Positions 43,101-57,300 of a stretch of 64,000 nucleotides of DNA are shown here, piece after piece. How positions within the stretch are numbered: position 1 is the first letter of the stretch; every line of letters starts with the position of its first letter. Under the pieces are notes generated by a model. It had not been told where the DNA came from and ran no database searches. It was given only the letters and a program-made list of their open reading frames with translations. The position numbers and the translations under genes were made by a program. Source of the DNA: Tolypocladium sp. Sup5 PDA-1 (Eukaryota > Ascomycota > Sordariomycetes > Hypocreales > Ophiocordycipitaceae). The DNA lies in NCBI GenBank assembly GCA_000750105.3, contig JPHH03000018.1, positions 496,001-560,000 on the forward strand, written 5' to 3'.

Positions 43101-46100
43101 AAGGAGAATCCTTTAAATATAATAATAGAATTATTAATATAGAGATTAATTACCTCGATATCTTAATTTAAGGACGACGAGAATAAGCTAACTTTAATAT
43201 TATAGATATATTAAGGCATAACCTAGTGCTAGGATACCTATAGCTATAGATAAGTAACCTAACGATTAACTAGAGGATAGGCTAATTATATTAGAACGAG
43301 AATATAGCCCCCTAGGATTAGAAGATTAAAAAAGAAGTAAAATTTTACAATAACTTAGTTACTAAAGCAAGGATATATAAATTACCCCTCTTAAATAAGA
43401 TATTATAGGTAATAAAAACCTAAGTAATAGCTAATATAGCGCTATAACCTAGTATATAATATAAATAAAATAAAGGAAAGAACTAGAAGATCTAAAGAGT
43501 TATTATTACTCTTAGGAGAGACCTCGAATAAATTAATAATAATATTAAATCGATAAACGATAGCCTATCGAAAGATAAAATAAAGAATATTCTAATAGAA
43601 TACTATAGGTATAAATAACTATTCGAGGAAGAACTCGAAATAGGACTACTAGAATATAATTAATAGGATTATAAGATTTACCTTAAAGAAGGAACGATAC
43701 CTTTATTTTATAAAATATATAACCTTAATAAAAAGTAACTTAAAATACTACGCGACTATATTAACGAAAATCTAAAGAAAGGATATATATAGCTATTAAT
43801 ATCTAAAGTAGGATATCTAGTTATATTCGTCCTAAAGAAGAATAGGAAACTCTAACTTATTATCGACTACTAATATATTAATGCTAATACTATTAAAGAT
43901 TATATATTACTACCTCTTATCTCGGAGATAAAAGATAGGTTAGCTAGTATAAAGTAGTTTATAGCGCTTAACCTTAAAGGAGCCTATAACCTTATTAAAA
44001 TAAAAAAGGGATACGAATAGATAATAGCTTTTTAGACGAAATTTAGATTATTTAAGTACTTAGTAATGCCCTTTAGGCTTACTAATATACTAGTAACCTT
44101 TTAGCGAATAATTAATAATATCCTACGCGAATATCTTAATATATTTATAATAGTATACCTTAATAATATCCTAATCTTCTCGAGAAATTTAAAAGAGTAT
44201 AAGGAATATATTTATAAAGTACTATAAGTACTTTAGAATATAAAGTTATTAGTTAAGCTAGAGAAAAGTAAGTTCTATATATAAGAAGTAGACTTCCTTA
44301 GATATACTATTATCCTAGGAGAAATATAAATATAATAAGATAAAATTAAGGTAGTCTAGGAGTAGCTAACGCTTATTAACGTTAAGGAAGTTTAGGGTTT
44401 TAATAGATTCGCTAACTATTACTAATACTTTATTAAGGGAATAAGCGTATATATAATATTACTTTATAACTTAACGAAGAAAGAAATAACCTTTATATAG
44501 AAACTAGAAACTAAATAAGTATTTTAGAAGATTAAGGATTTAATTACTTTAGAACTAGTCCTTGCTATCTTTAACTTAGAGTTATAAGTTAAACTCGAAA
44601 TAAACGCCTCTAACTAAGGGTTAGGAGTATAAATTAGATAGCAAGATAAGAATAGGAAACTAAGGCTAATAGTATTCTATTCTAAGAAACTATCCGGCGC
44701 TAAACTTAATTACCTTATCTATAATAAAGAATTCCTTACTATTATTAATGCCTTTAAGGAATAGAGATACTATCTCCTAGGAAGAAAGTATAAGGTTAAG
44801 GTTTATATTAACTATAAGAATATCGTATATTTCGCTATAACTTAATAACTTAGTAAATAATAGATTAGATAGGTAGAATATCTCTTAGAATTTAACTACG
44901 AGATTATCTATCGTAAGGGATCTAAAAATAAATAAGTAGACGCTCTTAGTAGAAGACCTAATTATAGCTCGGGAGAAGCCCCTAACGCGGGATAGATCCT
45001 AGAGCTTAATAAAGAAATAGGTAACTATTAATAGAAATAACTAAATATAGTATTTAAGGTATAAGACAACGACCTAATATTCTAGAAAATTAAGGAATAG
45101 ATAGAAGAATATATTATATATATCTAAGAAGTACCTAACGGATACGATATAAAATATTCCGATATACTTATATATAATAATAAGATATAGTTACTATTAC
45201 TATTATAGGAAGAAACTATTAGGGAGTTTTATAAATACCCGATATATAGATATTAGGGAACTAGGAAAATAATAGAGCGAATATAACGAAAATTCGATTT
45301 TTCTAAAATAAAGGAAACTATTAAAGAGGTAATTAATAAGTATGCCCTTTATATATAAAATAAAGCCTTATAATATAAACCTTATAGAGAACTAAAACCG
45401 CTACTAGTTCTAGTTAAACTATAGGACTCGATTACTTTTAATTATATTACGAAGCTATTATTATTAAAGGAACCTATAATAAAGGTAGAATACGATAGTA
45501 TCTTCGTAGTTATAGATTAACTTACTAAGTATAGATATTTTATCCTATATAAGGAAGTAAGTAATATAGAAGACCTCGTATATATATTCTTAAGGACGAT
45601 TATATATAATTATAGACTACTAAACGAGATTATCTCTAATAGAGGAATTATATTTACTATAAACTTCTAGTAAGCATTAATAGCTTAGCTTAGTACGAAA
45701 TATAAGCTTAGCATAGCCTACTACCCTTAGATAGATAGGCAGACCGAATAGTTAAACTAGATACTTAAATAATACCTTCGTTATTATATTAACTATAGAT
45801 AGGATAACTAGGTTAAATAGTTACTAATAGCATAATTAGCTTATAATAGCTTAATTATAGAAGCTACGAAGGTTTTACTATTATATATTAACTTTAGGTA
45901 TAACCCTAAAGTATATTAAATTATATAATAAGGACTATAAGTAGAACGAGCTATGCTCTAAGCGGATAAACTAAAGGAACTTTATAAAGAAATAAAGAAA
46001 GAACTCGAATATATTAGATAAAGGATATCGATATACGCTAATAAGAAAAGATTAAAGGGACTAATCTTTTAGGAGGGAGATATAGTCTACTTACTTTAAC

Positions 46101-47210
46101 GAAATATTAAGATAAAGCGACTAAGTAATAAATTAGATTTTAAGAAACTTAGACTATTCCTTATTAAGAAAGTTATTTTAATAATTAACTATAAACTTTT
46201 ACTACCTAAAATAATAAAGATATACCTTATCTTTTATATTTCGCTACTCGAGATAGTACTATAAGATATAGAAATATAAGACTATATCGAAGTTATAAAC
46301 GATAATAAATATAAAGTTAAATAAATACTAGATACTAGGAAATATAATAAAATCTAATAATAATTAATTAAGTAGAAAGGATATAGATACGAAGAAAATA
46401 CCTAGGAACCCGCTAAATATCTTAAGAACTACTAGCTATTACTAAGGTAGTTCTACTAGATTTACGAATAGATACTAGAGGACCTATATCTATAAGGTCC
46501 TTACCTAGACTAAGGGATAACTAATTAAACTTATTAAGAACGCTTAGTAACTAAAGGTTATCTACTACCTAGCGCTTATAGGATTCTAGCGCTAGGATAA
46601 GTTTATCCTCCTTATCTAGCTTAGCTATACCCCGCTAGAATAACTTAGTACTCTTCTCTTTCGCCTTCTTCTTAATATAGCGAATATAAGTAAGATAATT
46701 TAATGCCTTAGATAATTATAATTAGAGCTTTTTTAGTAGCTCCCTAGCCTCCTCCTCCTTAGTATCTAACTTTCTTTATTAATCTATTAAATATATTACT
46801 AAGAGAATTAGTAAATAAAAGGAAGGTACGCGTAAGGAAGTAAGATAAATAGGACGATACTACTAAAATACTATTATAGTTCGAATAACCCCGTTTTATA
46901 TACTTATAGTAGCGGGAAGAGCCCCCTACTATATTATAAGTTAACTTTTACTTAAAGTAAAAAATATAAGGCATATTTATAGCGCTGCCTTTAGCTAGGA
47001 TAAGGGAAGCTAGATAGTCGCGTTCGAAGGATTTACGAGATTTTAGTTTTTTAATATAACCTAATATAATATTAGTATAATATCTTAGAATAATTATAAG
47101 AATAGGTTACTATACCTATAAATATAAGCATAGGCAAGGTATTTATACGTTAGTTATAGGTATTATAAGGCTAGGTCTTAGGGATAAGACTATTAAGAGA
47201 GGGGATATTA

Positions 47211-47644
47211 TATTATAACCTAGGCTAACGGGCTATAGGATAAGCTAGCTATATAAGCGCTAATATAGGCTATATAGAATAATAATTAGAATAGTTAATT
47301 AATAAATAGTAAATTAGTGCGATCTATAGGATAGATTATGTAATCTATTAGATAGATTATTAACGATTTATAGATTATTAGTAATCTATAGATTATAATA
47401 ATCTAAGGGATTATAGTAATCCCTAGGAGTAGCAGCGATCTATTACTAGTATATAAGACCCCCTAATTTCCTTACTATAGTATAGATACCTCGCTAGCTT
47501 TTAATAACACTCTTTAATTACGATCTATTATCTAGGATATTCGATCTATTACTATTATAATAAGACTAGCCTAGTGCTACGCCCTAACCTTACTTACTAA
47601 TATAAACCTGCTAGTTTATCCCTTAGGAACCCTAAACTATTATA
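47211..47644 (+). repeat. Family-A gypsy LTR, middle copy shared by two units
   Basis: 434 bp, preceded by the purine tract and followed directly by pol sequence equivalent to about 44,443 onward rather than by a gag start. Confidence 0.9.
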
Positions 47645-50600
47645 ATAAGTATATATACGATATTACTTTATAACCTAATAAAGAAAGAAATAACCTTTAT
47701 ATAGAAACTAGAAACTAAATAAGTATTTTAGAAAATTAAGGATTTAATTACTTTAAAACTAGTCCTTATTATCTTTAACCTAGAGTTATAAGTTAAACTT
47801 AAAATAAATACCTCTAACTAAGGGTTAAGAGTATAAATTAAATAGCGAGATAAGAATAAGAAACTAAGGCTAATAGCATTTTATTCTAAGAAATTATTAA
47901 GCGCTAAACTTAATTACCTTATTTATAATAAAGAATTCCTTACTATTATTAATACCTTTAAGGAATAGAGATATTATCTCCTAGGAAGTAAGTATAAGGT
48001 TAAGGTTTATATTAATTATAAGAATATCGTATATTTCGCTATAACTTAATAACTTAGTAAACGATAGATTAGATAAGTAAAATATCTCTTAGAATTTAAC
48101 TACGAGATTATCTATTATAAGGGATTTAAAAATAGATAAGTAAATACTCTTAGTAAAAGACTTAATTATAGCTTAAGAGAAGCCCCTAATATAAGATAGA
48201 TCCTAGAGCTTAATAAGGAAATAAGTAATTATTAATAAAAATAACTAAACGCGGTATTTAAAGTATAAGATAATAACTTAATATTTTAGAAAATTAAGGA
48301 ATAGATAGAAGAATACGTTATATATATTTAAGAAGTATTTAATAAATATAATATAGAATATTCTAATATACTTATATATAATAATAAGATATAGTTATTA
48401 TTACTATTATAGAAAGAAATTATTAGGGAATTCTATAAATACCTGATATATAAATATTAGGGAATTAGGAAAATAATAGAGTAAATATAACGAAAATTCG
48501 ATTTTTCTAGAATAAAGGAAACTATTAAAGAGGTAATCGGTAAGTATGCCCTTTACATACGAAGCAAAGCCTTATAATATAAACCTTATAGAGAACTAAA
48601 ACTACTATTAGTTTTAGTTAAACTATAAGACTTAATTATATTCGATTATATTATAAAGCTACTATTATTAAAGGAACCTATAATAAAGGTAAAATATAAT
48701 AATATCTTTATAATTATAGATTAACTTACTAAATATAGGTATTTTATCTTATATAAGGAAGTAAGTAATATAAAAGACCTTATATATATATTCTTAAGGA
48801 TAATCGTATATAATTATAGATTACTAAACGAGATTATTTTTAATAAAGGAATTATATTTATTATAAACTTCTAGTAAGTATTAATAGCTTAGCTTAGTAC
48901 GAAATATAAGCTTAGTATAGCCTACTACCCTTAGATAAATAAGTAAACTAAATAATTAAACTAAATAATTAAACTAAATACTTAAATAATACCTTTATTA
49001 TTATATTAACTATAGATAGGATAACTAAGTTAAATAATTACTAATAGTATAATTAGCTTATAATAGCTTAATTATAAAAGCTATAAAGGTTTTACTATTA
49101 TACGCTAACTTTAGGTATAACCCTAAAGTATATCGAGTTATATAATAAGGACTATAGGTAAAACGAGCTATACTCTAAGTAAATAAACTAAAGGAACTTT
49201 ATAAAGAAATAAAGAAAGAACTTAAATATATTAAATAAAGGATATTAATATATATTAATAAGAAAAGATTAAAGGGACTAACCTTTTAAGAGGGAGATAT
49301 AATCTACTTACTTTAATAAAATATTAAAATAAAGTAATTAAGTAATAAATTAGATTTTAAGAAACTTAAACTATTTTTAATTAAGAAAGTTATTTTAATA
49401 ATTAATTATAAACTTTTATTACCTAAAATAATAAAGATATACCTTATCTTTTATATTTCGCTACTTAAGATAATACTATAAGATATAGAAATATAAGACT
49501 ATATTAAAGTTATAGATAGTAATAAATATAAAGTTAAATAAATACTAGATACTAGGAAATATAATAAAATCTAATAATAGTTAATTAAGTAAAAAGGATA
49601 TAGATATAAAGAAAATACTTAAGAACTTACTAAATATCTTAAGAATTATTAGCTATTACTAAGGTAATTCTACTAGACTTATAAATAAATACTAGAGGAC
49701 TTATATCTATAAGGTCCTTACCTAGACTAAGGGATAACTAGTTAAACTTATTAAGAACGCTTAGTAACTAAAGGTTATTTATTACCTAGCGCTCGTAGGA
49801 TTCTAATATAAGGATAAGTCTATCCTCCTTATCTAGCTTAGCTATACCTTACTAAAATAACTTAGTACTCTTCTCTTTCGCCTTCTTCTTAATATAGTAA
49901 ATATAAGTAAGATAATTTAATACCTTAGATAATTATAATTAGAGCTTTTCTAGTAGCTCCCTAGCCTCCTCCTCCTTGGTATCTAACTTTCTTTATTAAT
50001 TTATTAAATATATTACTAAGAGAATTAATAAATAAAAGGAAGGTATATATAAGGAAGCGAGATAAATAAAATAACGCTACTAAAATACTATTATAGTTCG
50101 AATAACCTTATTTTATATACTTATAGTAGCGGGAAGAACCCCTTACTATATTATAAGTTAACTTCTACTTAAAATAAAAAGTATAAGGTATATTTATAAT
50201 ACTACCTTTAGCTAGGATAAGGGAAGCTAGATAGTTATATTTAAAAGATTTACGAGATTTTAGTTTTTTAATATAACCTAATATAATATTAGTATAATAT
50301 CTTAGAATAATTATAAGAATAGGTTACTGCACTTATAAATATAGGTATAGGTGAGGTATTTATATATTAATTATAGGTATTATAAGGCTAGGTCTTAGGG
50401 ATAAGACTATTAGGAGAGAGGATATTATATTATAACCTAGGCTAATAGGCTATAGGATAGGCTAGCTATATAAGCGCTAATATAGGCTATATAGAATAAT
50501 AATTAAAATAATTAATTAATAAATAGTAGATTAGTGCGATCTATAGGATAGATTATATAATCTATAAAATAGATTATTAATAATCTATAGATTATTAGTA

Positions 50601-50860
50601 ATCTATAGATTATAGCGATCTAAGGGATCGTAGTAATCCTTAGGAATAGCAATAACCTATCGCTAGTATATAGGACCCCTTAATTTCCTTATTATAGTAT
50701 AGAGACCTCGCTAGCTTTTAATAATACTCTTTAGTTATAATTTACTATCTAGGATATTTAATCTATTACTATCGTAATAAGACTAGCCTAGTACTATGCC
50801 CTAACCTTACTTACTAATATAAACCTACTAGTTTATCCCTTAGGAACCTAAACTATTATA
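47645..50860 (+). mobile_element. 5'-truncated second unit of gypsy A (partial pol plus LTR)
   Basis: About 2.8 kb of internal sequence is collinear with 44,443-47,210 (end of RT/RNase H, integrase, chromodomain, 3' untranslated region), ending in a third LTR at 50428-50860. Gag, protease and most of RT are absent. Because the target duplication ATAAA lies only outside the whole 39,671-50,860 structure, the two units form one tandem composite rather than two insertions. Confidence 0.85.
50428..50860 (+). repeat. Family-A gypsy LTR, right outer copy (433 bp)
   Basis: Begins TATTATAACC, ends ACTATTATA, followed at once by the ATAAA target duplication. Confidence 0.9.
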
Positions 50861-51690
50861 ATAAAGGAATTTTATAAGGCTATCGCTAAAGAGATATAGT
50901 AAGATTATTAATTATATCTTAAAGAGATAATAAAGGGTAGCGGTAATAGCGTTAATAACGAGATATAGGGTTAAAGTTAAGGTTAGTATTAAAATTAAAG
51001 GAATAGCTATTTAAAAGAGTAGTAGCTAGCTAGCTTTCTAAAAGATTTACTCTTATAGCTACTATAGCTACCGCCCTTATAGTTGCTACTCTTATAGCTA
51101 TTATAACTAGCTACTTAAAGAAATTATTATTACTATAATCTTTAACTCTTTTAACCTTATTATAACCTTCGTTAACTAGGCTAATCTACTTATTAAGATA
51201 TGCTCTCTTTAGCTCCTTATTCTCTATGCTATTCTAGAGAATAGTATAGTATTTTACTACTATAATTATATCGCTAAATTTAACTTACTAGTCTAACTAT
51301 AGCTTAAACTATTAAGTATAGTCTTAAGCCGCTCTCTCTACGTTATTAGCGCCTAGCTCGTAGTTAAGTAATATAAATAAAGACTATAATAATATAAGGT
51401 CTTTTAGAGAGGCAGAGACCTTTTTTATCGAGCCTATTAAATTACTACTTATTACTAACCTCTTATTAAGCCGCTAAGATAATCCTAACCTTAACCTCTA
51501 CTTTAACCGCTACTCGGATATTAACAAAGAGATAGATATTACCTTAGCTAGCGTTATAGAGGTAGACCTTAACCCTAGCATTAGTATAATAGGCTATAAG
51601 CTATCTTAACTATCCTCGCTATCGCTATCTAAGCTATTAAGCTAACTATAATAGTCTAGGCTAACTCCTTCGATACCTAGGTTATTATAA
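50861..51690 (+). pseudogene. Harbinger-like transposase 3' part and following DNA
   Basis: Starts with the ATAAA duplication and continues the same reading frame as 39,670. Joined across one copy of the duplication, the frame reads EDKTIKEFYKAIAKE and then codons ATA-TAG-TAA, which are one transition each from ATG-TGG-CAA, as expected for the MWQDY-type end of Harbinger proteins. A Gln/Leu-rich tail follows to about 51.15 kb. The remainder to 51,690 is AT-rich and unassigned; it ends at the target duplication of the Mutator-like element. Confidence 0.6.
51683..51690. repeat. Target-site duplication TATTATAA (left) of the MULE
   Basis: Identical to 61290-61297; both copies abut the inverted termini. 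Confidence 0.8.
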
Positions 51691-51949
51691 GAGGATTATT
51701 ATTTATATAGCTAAAAATCTCTATTTATATAGCTAGTAAGTTAGTAGTTTTTTTTACCTAATCCCTATATAGCCTATAATACTACGCCCGATTATAGTAG
51801 AGGCCCCTAGTATATAAGAGATAGCGAGAAATATACCCTAAGCTATAACCTAAAATTTATATATTATATTATATATATAAGGCTATCCCTAATATAATAC
51901 TATATCGTTAGTAGTACTATTACCTAAGATAGACTTAGCCTTCCTTTTA

Positions 51950-54150
51950 AATAACCCTAGCGAGCCTAGCGACTCCGAAGACCTTACTAAAGGCATACCT
52001 ATTATCCCTAGCTAATCTAATAAGCCTAACGAGCTTAGTAACCCTATTATCTCTAGCTAGTCTAACGAGCTAGCGATTATTCCTCCTATATCCGTTAATA
52101 ATATAAGATATAATAGCGATTATAATAAGTATAACGATAATTATATTAGCTAGCTAATCCCGGTTTTGCTACTATTATAGTAATTTAATACTTTCTAAGA
52201 TATAGATAACTTCCTCTGCGAATTCTATATTAATAATAGAGCCGCGTTTATTAAGTAGTTATCTCCTAAGAAGCGTAAGATTAATAGCATAGCCTAGCTA
52301 ACCTTCTTTATCTTTATCTATAATCGAGGCTAGTAGTAGCTAATATAGAGCGCTAGGTTACGTAAATTATTAACCTAAAAGCTAGATTACCCTATAAGGA
52401 TTATAGCCTTAGTTATTAAGTTATCTAACTAGAAGTAGATATATAAGGTAATTAGAGGTTATTATAATTATAGGAAGTCTCTTAACCTATCCGCGTATAA
52501 TATCTATCGCCGCCGAACTCTAGCCTAGTAGTAAAAAAAGCAAGACCTTGCCGAAGAGGTTACTATAAGAGCCCGCGAGATAGCCTAGATCGTAAGAAAA
52601 GCTAATCCTAAATATAATTACTTCTAGAAAAGAGATATCTATAATAACTATTAAAAGATTAAGTAAGAGCTACTTAATAGCTTAACTACTACCTAAGCAT
52701 TCGTAAGAGAGCTCTAGAAAAGCGATATTAAGTTCTATATTAAGCTCGATAACGATAACCGCGTTTATACTATCTTTTAGACCTACCCTTAGTACTAGGT
52801 AATATAGAAGAAGTTCCCCGAAGTCCTTAGTCTTAATAATATATATAAGACTAATAGATTTAAGATATATCTCTTCTAGGCTACTAGTATAACTAATTAA
52901 AAGTCCCTTACTAACTTCGCGTTTAGCCTTATTAATAGAGAGAAATAAGATTACTTCGAGTAGCTATATAAGTAGCTTAAGTAGCTTTATTAAGAGGTTA
53001 GAGCCGCCTCGCTAGATATAGTTATTATAGATAAGGAAAAGGCCCTTAAAAACGCCCTCGCGATTATTATACCTATAGCCTAGTAATAACTCTATATATA
53101 TTATATCCTTGCTAATATATATACTAAAATTAATAGCTACTTTAAGGATTCTAAGGGTAACGAAGATAATAACCTTATTACCGAAGACGCCCGCGACTCT
53201 AATAACGAGCCTAACCTCGATACCGCTGCCTAAGACTATATTTAGTAAGAGGTAGAGGAAGGCATTACTAACCTAGCCGAGGAAGATAAAGATAATAACT
53301 ATAAGGGCATATTTAAGTTCTTCTAGGCTATAGTCTATATTACTAGGGAGTAAGATTTTAATAATACCTAGAAGTAGCTTAACGAGACCTTCTAACGCTA
53401 AACGTATATTATTAAATATATCTTAGACGAGTATATACTATAGTATAACTAGTAGGTAAAGTACTTTATCGATAGGTATCGTAACTTTAGCTAGAGGGTT
53501 AATAGCCCTACTAAGATTATATATGTAAACGTAAAATTATATCTTATAACTAGTATTAGTAACCTTATATATCTTTACTAAGCCCTTATTACTATAATTA
53601 AGAATAAAAAGCACTTATATAAGTAAGAAGCTATAAGGTAGCGGCAAAGGTAATATAATTAATATATTAGCTAGGCATAGCTTAGTAAGCTTAATATATA
53701 AATTATATACTAAGCTATTAACTTCCTTACTAAATAATATCGATAAAGTAAAGCCGCGATACTAATATATAATAAGCTATAACCTCTTCGCCCTTATATA
53801 AGCAATTTCGAGCATTAATATAGCCTACCTTATAATTACACGATCCTTAATTACCTCGAGCATAGCACCCTATTAAGAAAGAGAGATATTGCCTTACGCT
53901 AGTAGCTTAAGAAGCCCTTAGTAAGTTTTACTAGATGCCCCTTCGTATATATATTAAACTAACCTCTATCGTTATAATAGAACGTTAACGATCTATTACT
54001 TAATATCCGTAATCCTACTATTATTACTAACTTACGCGGAAGACCTCGTCTCGATACCGCCCGCCGCGCTAAGAATACTAAGCTTAAGGTGCTCTAGAGC
54101 CTCTAAGTCGTCGATAACGATACTAGCGATAATAATAATAACGTTACCGA
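51950..54150 (+). pseudogene. MULE transposase, RIP-mutated
   Basis: A long frame interrupted mainly by TAG/TAA at expected Gln codons. The central core has the FAR1/MULE-type layout with the second catalytic Asp region (VIIDKEKALKNA) near 53,020. Acidic linkers lie around 53,150-53,320, and the Arg-rich C-terminus is followed by an Asp/Asn run at about 54,110-54,145. The frame reaches the gypsy target site at 54,156 and may continue at 60,735. The catalytic residues cannot all be confirmed by eye. Confidence 0.75.
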
Positions 54151-54151
54151 A

Positions 54152-54156
54152 GTTAA
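54152..54156. repeat. Target-site duplication GTTAA (left)
   Basis: Matches 60730-60734, immediately outside the LTRs of the gypsy element that interrupts the MULE. Confidence 0.9.
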
Positions 54157-54344
54157 TATTACGGACTCGAGCTATGCTCGGGTCTACGCACTGCCCGGTT
54201 ACGTGGGGTTACGTGAGGTTTATAACTTGCTAAATATCCGCGCCCGGTCCGGGCGCGGACCGCGCCCCCTTTTCCTCCTTCTATATATCTATTATTACTA
54301 TATAGAACGCCTATTAGTAAACGCCCTAGGGCTAGTTCTTTATA
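54157..54344 (+). repeat. 5' LTR (188 bp) of Ty3/gypsy element B
   Basis: Begins TATTACGGACTCGAG, ends TTCTTTATA; identical length to 60542-60729, with mostly C/T and G/A differences. Contains a GC-rich ggtccgggcgcggaccgcgc core. Confidence 0.9.
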
Positions 54345-57300
54345 TATAATAGATATCGTTTTACCTTACTAATGCTAACTAGTAATATATTAATAGAAGA
54401 CGTAGGTATCTAGGGCGCTCTAGCGTAGAGGGCGGTAGATATAATAGCTAGCGAGATTACTAAGCTCTAGAGAGTTATTACTATATAAAAGGAGGCTATA
54501 CGCGTTATAGAATAGATAAAATAAAAGCTACTATTACTCGGGACCCCGTTCGATAGCGATAAGAACCTCTTTATAGCTTAGAAGATACTTATTATATATA
54601 AACTCTACTTTAACTAGATATTTATTAATAACTACTAGGATTAATAAGCCTTTATCTACTAGTACCTCTCGATAGAGGTCTAGGCTAAGGTTACTCTATT
54701 CTTTAAATAAGGCGAAGAGTTTATATATAACCCTAACTACTTCCTAGAATATCTTAGTATAATATTCTCTAACCCCTACTATTAGTAGACTATAATAATA
54801 GAGCTAGAAAGAATATTATAATAGCTAGCTAAGGCTTTCTCTAACTTCTTAATATGATTCGAGGCTAAGCTATCGCTCTTAGGCGGGAGCGAATAGGCCT
54901 ATAAGATTAAGGTTATATGCCTCCGATATGCCCTTACCCTAGAGGTTCGCTAGTACTATATAAGCTAAGATATCCCGCTTAATAATTACCTAGCGGCTAT
55001 ATAACGCATCCGCTTAATTATAGTAGATATTAAATTATTCTAGCTTAATAACCGGTTCCTCTTACCTAGGGCCCGAGCGGCTAGTAGCGCGGGCTATAAT
55101 AACGATATACCTATAAGTAGCGTTAATATAACTAGTTCTAGTCTAGGCTAAGTAAGAAAGAAAAAGTAAGGGGGCTAGTTATAATAGCGCGTAGCCTAGG
55201 TTAGCTAAGATACTATATAAGTATGCTATATAAAAGGGAGCTACCTATACTATAGCTAATAAGGCTATATAATATATATATATTAGCTCTTACTTACTTA
55301 GTATTTAACTTAATAGACTCTTATATAATTTACCTAGATAAAGCTAGCTATAGGCTTCCTAGACTAGGAGAGCGACTAGGAAAATAGCTTACCCCTATAA
55401 TAAGTCTTATATTAGGGGCGATATAGCGCGTTAAATAAGTAGACGGCGAGTTAGAAGAATACTTTAAGGATATCTCTTAAAATATAAATATAACTCTATT
55501 TCTCTTATTAATATTAATTAACTTTACTTAATTTATTAACGCGTAGGTAGATAGCGGCTATAACTACTATGCTATTATAAGCGAATCTTTTATATAATAG
55601 TACTAGCTTAAGCATATCCCGCTCCCGATATAGCGGGAGGTCCGTATAGCTATTATAACTTCTTATAGAGGCACCTAGAGGTTTAAAGTAACCTCTATAA
55701 TTTAGTATTTAATTTAGTTTATAGCTAATATTAATAGCTAGTATTTACCTATTATAGCCTATATAATTCCTAGCTTAACCTAGGACTTAATCCTTAAGCT
55801 ATCTTAAATATAATACTATAATATTTTACTAGAGGCTAAAGCCTAGTAGCTATATATTCGCTCTCTTAGGGATTTTATTATTTCTATTTCTAAGACCTAG
55901 TAAGTGCCTTACCTAATAGTATTAATTCTAGGATTAACTTTTATAGCTTTCGTTTAGCGCGAAACTTAGAAGAGGATAGGATACTAGCTACTAGCTATAA
56001 GCCTCTAGGAGATTACTTCTATTTTAAGACTTTAGGTTCTATAGGCCCCTTTTATAATAACTACCCTCCTTTTAAAGGTTAAGTAATTCTAAGATCTCTT
56101 TAATAAGGAATAGGCTAACTCCTTACTGCTATACTAAGGGAGCTACGATTACTATATCTAACTATAGAAATAACTAGATAGGTTAGACCCTATATTACCT
56201 TAGGGCCTGCTTTATAATATACCGCGCGATTACTTACTCGAGGTTCGTAAGTAAATAACCGAATTAATAAATAAGGGATAGATTTAAGCAAGCTCTTCGT
56301 TTATAGCCGCGCCTATCCTACTAGTTAAGAAGCTAGGAGGGGGGTAGTAGTTCTATATTAACTATCGCGCGCTTAATAAGGTTACTAAGTAAGACTATTA
56401 CCCCCTATTACTTATTAAGGAAATACTCTAGAGCTTATTAAGTATAAGGTAGTTTATAAAGTTAGATATTCGCGCTACCTTTTATAAATTATAAGTAGCC
56501 GAGGGGCAAGAGTACCTTATTACCTTTTATATATAGTTCGGGCTTTTTAAATATCTTATTTACTCTTTTAGATTAGCTAGGGTACCCGCTACTTTTTAAT
56601 AGTATATTAATAATATACTTAAAGTATCTTTAAGGGACTTTATAATTATATACCTTAATAATATATTAATCTATTCTAATAGCTTATAGGTAAACTATTA
56701 AACTAAGGTTCGAGTAGTATTAGTAAAGCTATAATAAGTAGGGTTAAACTTAGGCCTTAATAAGTATAAATTTATTATTAAGGAGGTTAAGTATTTAAGG
56801 TTTATTATTCGCGTAAGCGAAGAGATTCGGCCTAACCTAGCTAAGGTATAGGCTATCCTAAGCTAGGAGGCGCTAACCTAGGTTAAGGGCATTTATAGTT
56901 TTCTTAAGTTCGCTAACTTTTATCGAGACTTTATTATATAGTTCTTATATATTATAGCCCCGCTTAATACTATTATAGCCTAGAATATGCCCTTTTAATA
57001 AATAGAGTCTTACTAAGCCGCCTTTAATATACTTAAGGCTACTTTTATTTTATACCCTATACTTATATAATAAGACTTAGATTAGGATATACTTATTAAA
57101 ATAGATTACTTTAAGAAAGCGATCGGTAGCTACTTATTATAATAAGGCATAGATAATATACTCTAACTAGTTATATATTACTCCTAGAAGCTCTAGCTTA
57201 TAAAAAGGAACTATATAATTTATAATAAAGAATTACTAGCTATTATTTCTTACCTTAAGGTATAGTTTACTAAATTATAAAGTATAAGTAAGCTATTTAC

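Larger units (their letters stand above)
39671..47644 (+). mobile_element. Ty3/gypsy chromovirus-like element A, full length, RIP-inactivated
   Basis: A 7.97-kb element with 433/434-bp LTRs. Read through stops on +, gag lies about 40.2-41.3 kb with a zinc knuckle at about 41,140-41,200 (one Cys and one Gly lost by mutation). RT lies about 43.8-44.4 kb, with the catalytic box near 44,153-44,180 where both Asp codons became Asn. RNase H (about 44.5-44.95 kb) and integrase (about 45.15-46.05 kb) follow. A chromodomain-like segment with KQKGYRYEENTQEPAK lies at about 46,370-46,425. The purine tract gagagggg precedes the 3' LTR. Order and chromodomain indicate a chromovirus-type Ty3/gypsy element. 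It forms the first part of a three-LTR composite. Confidence 0.88.
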
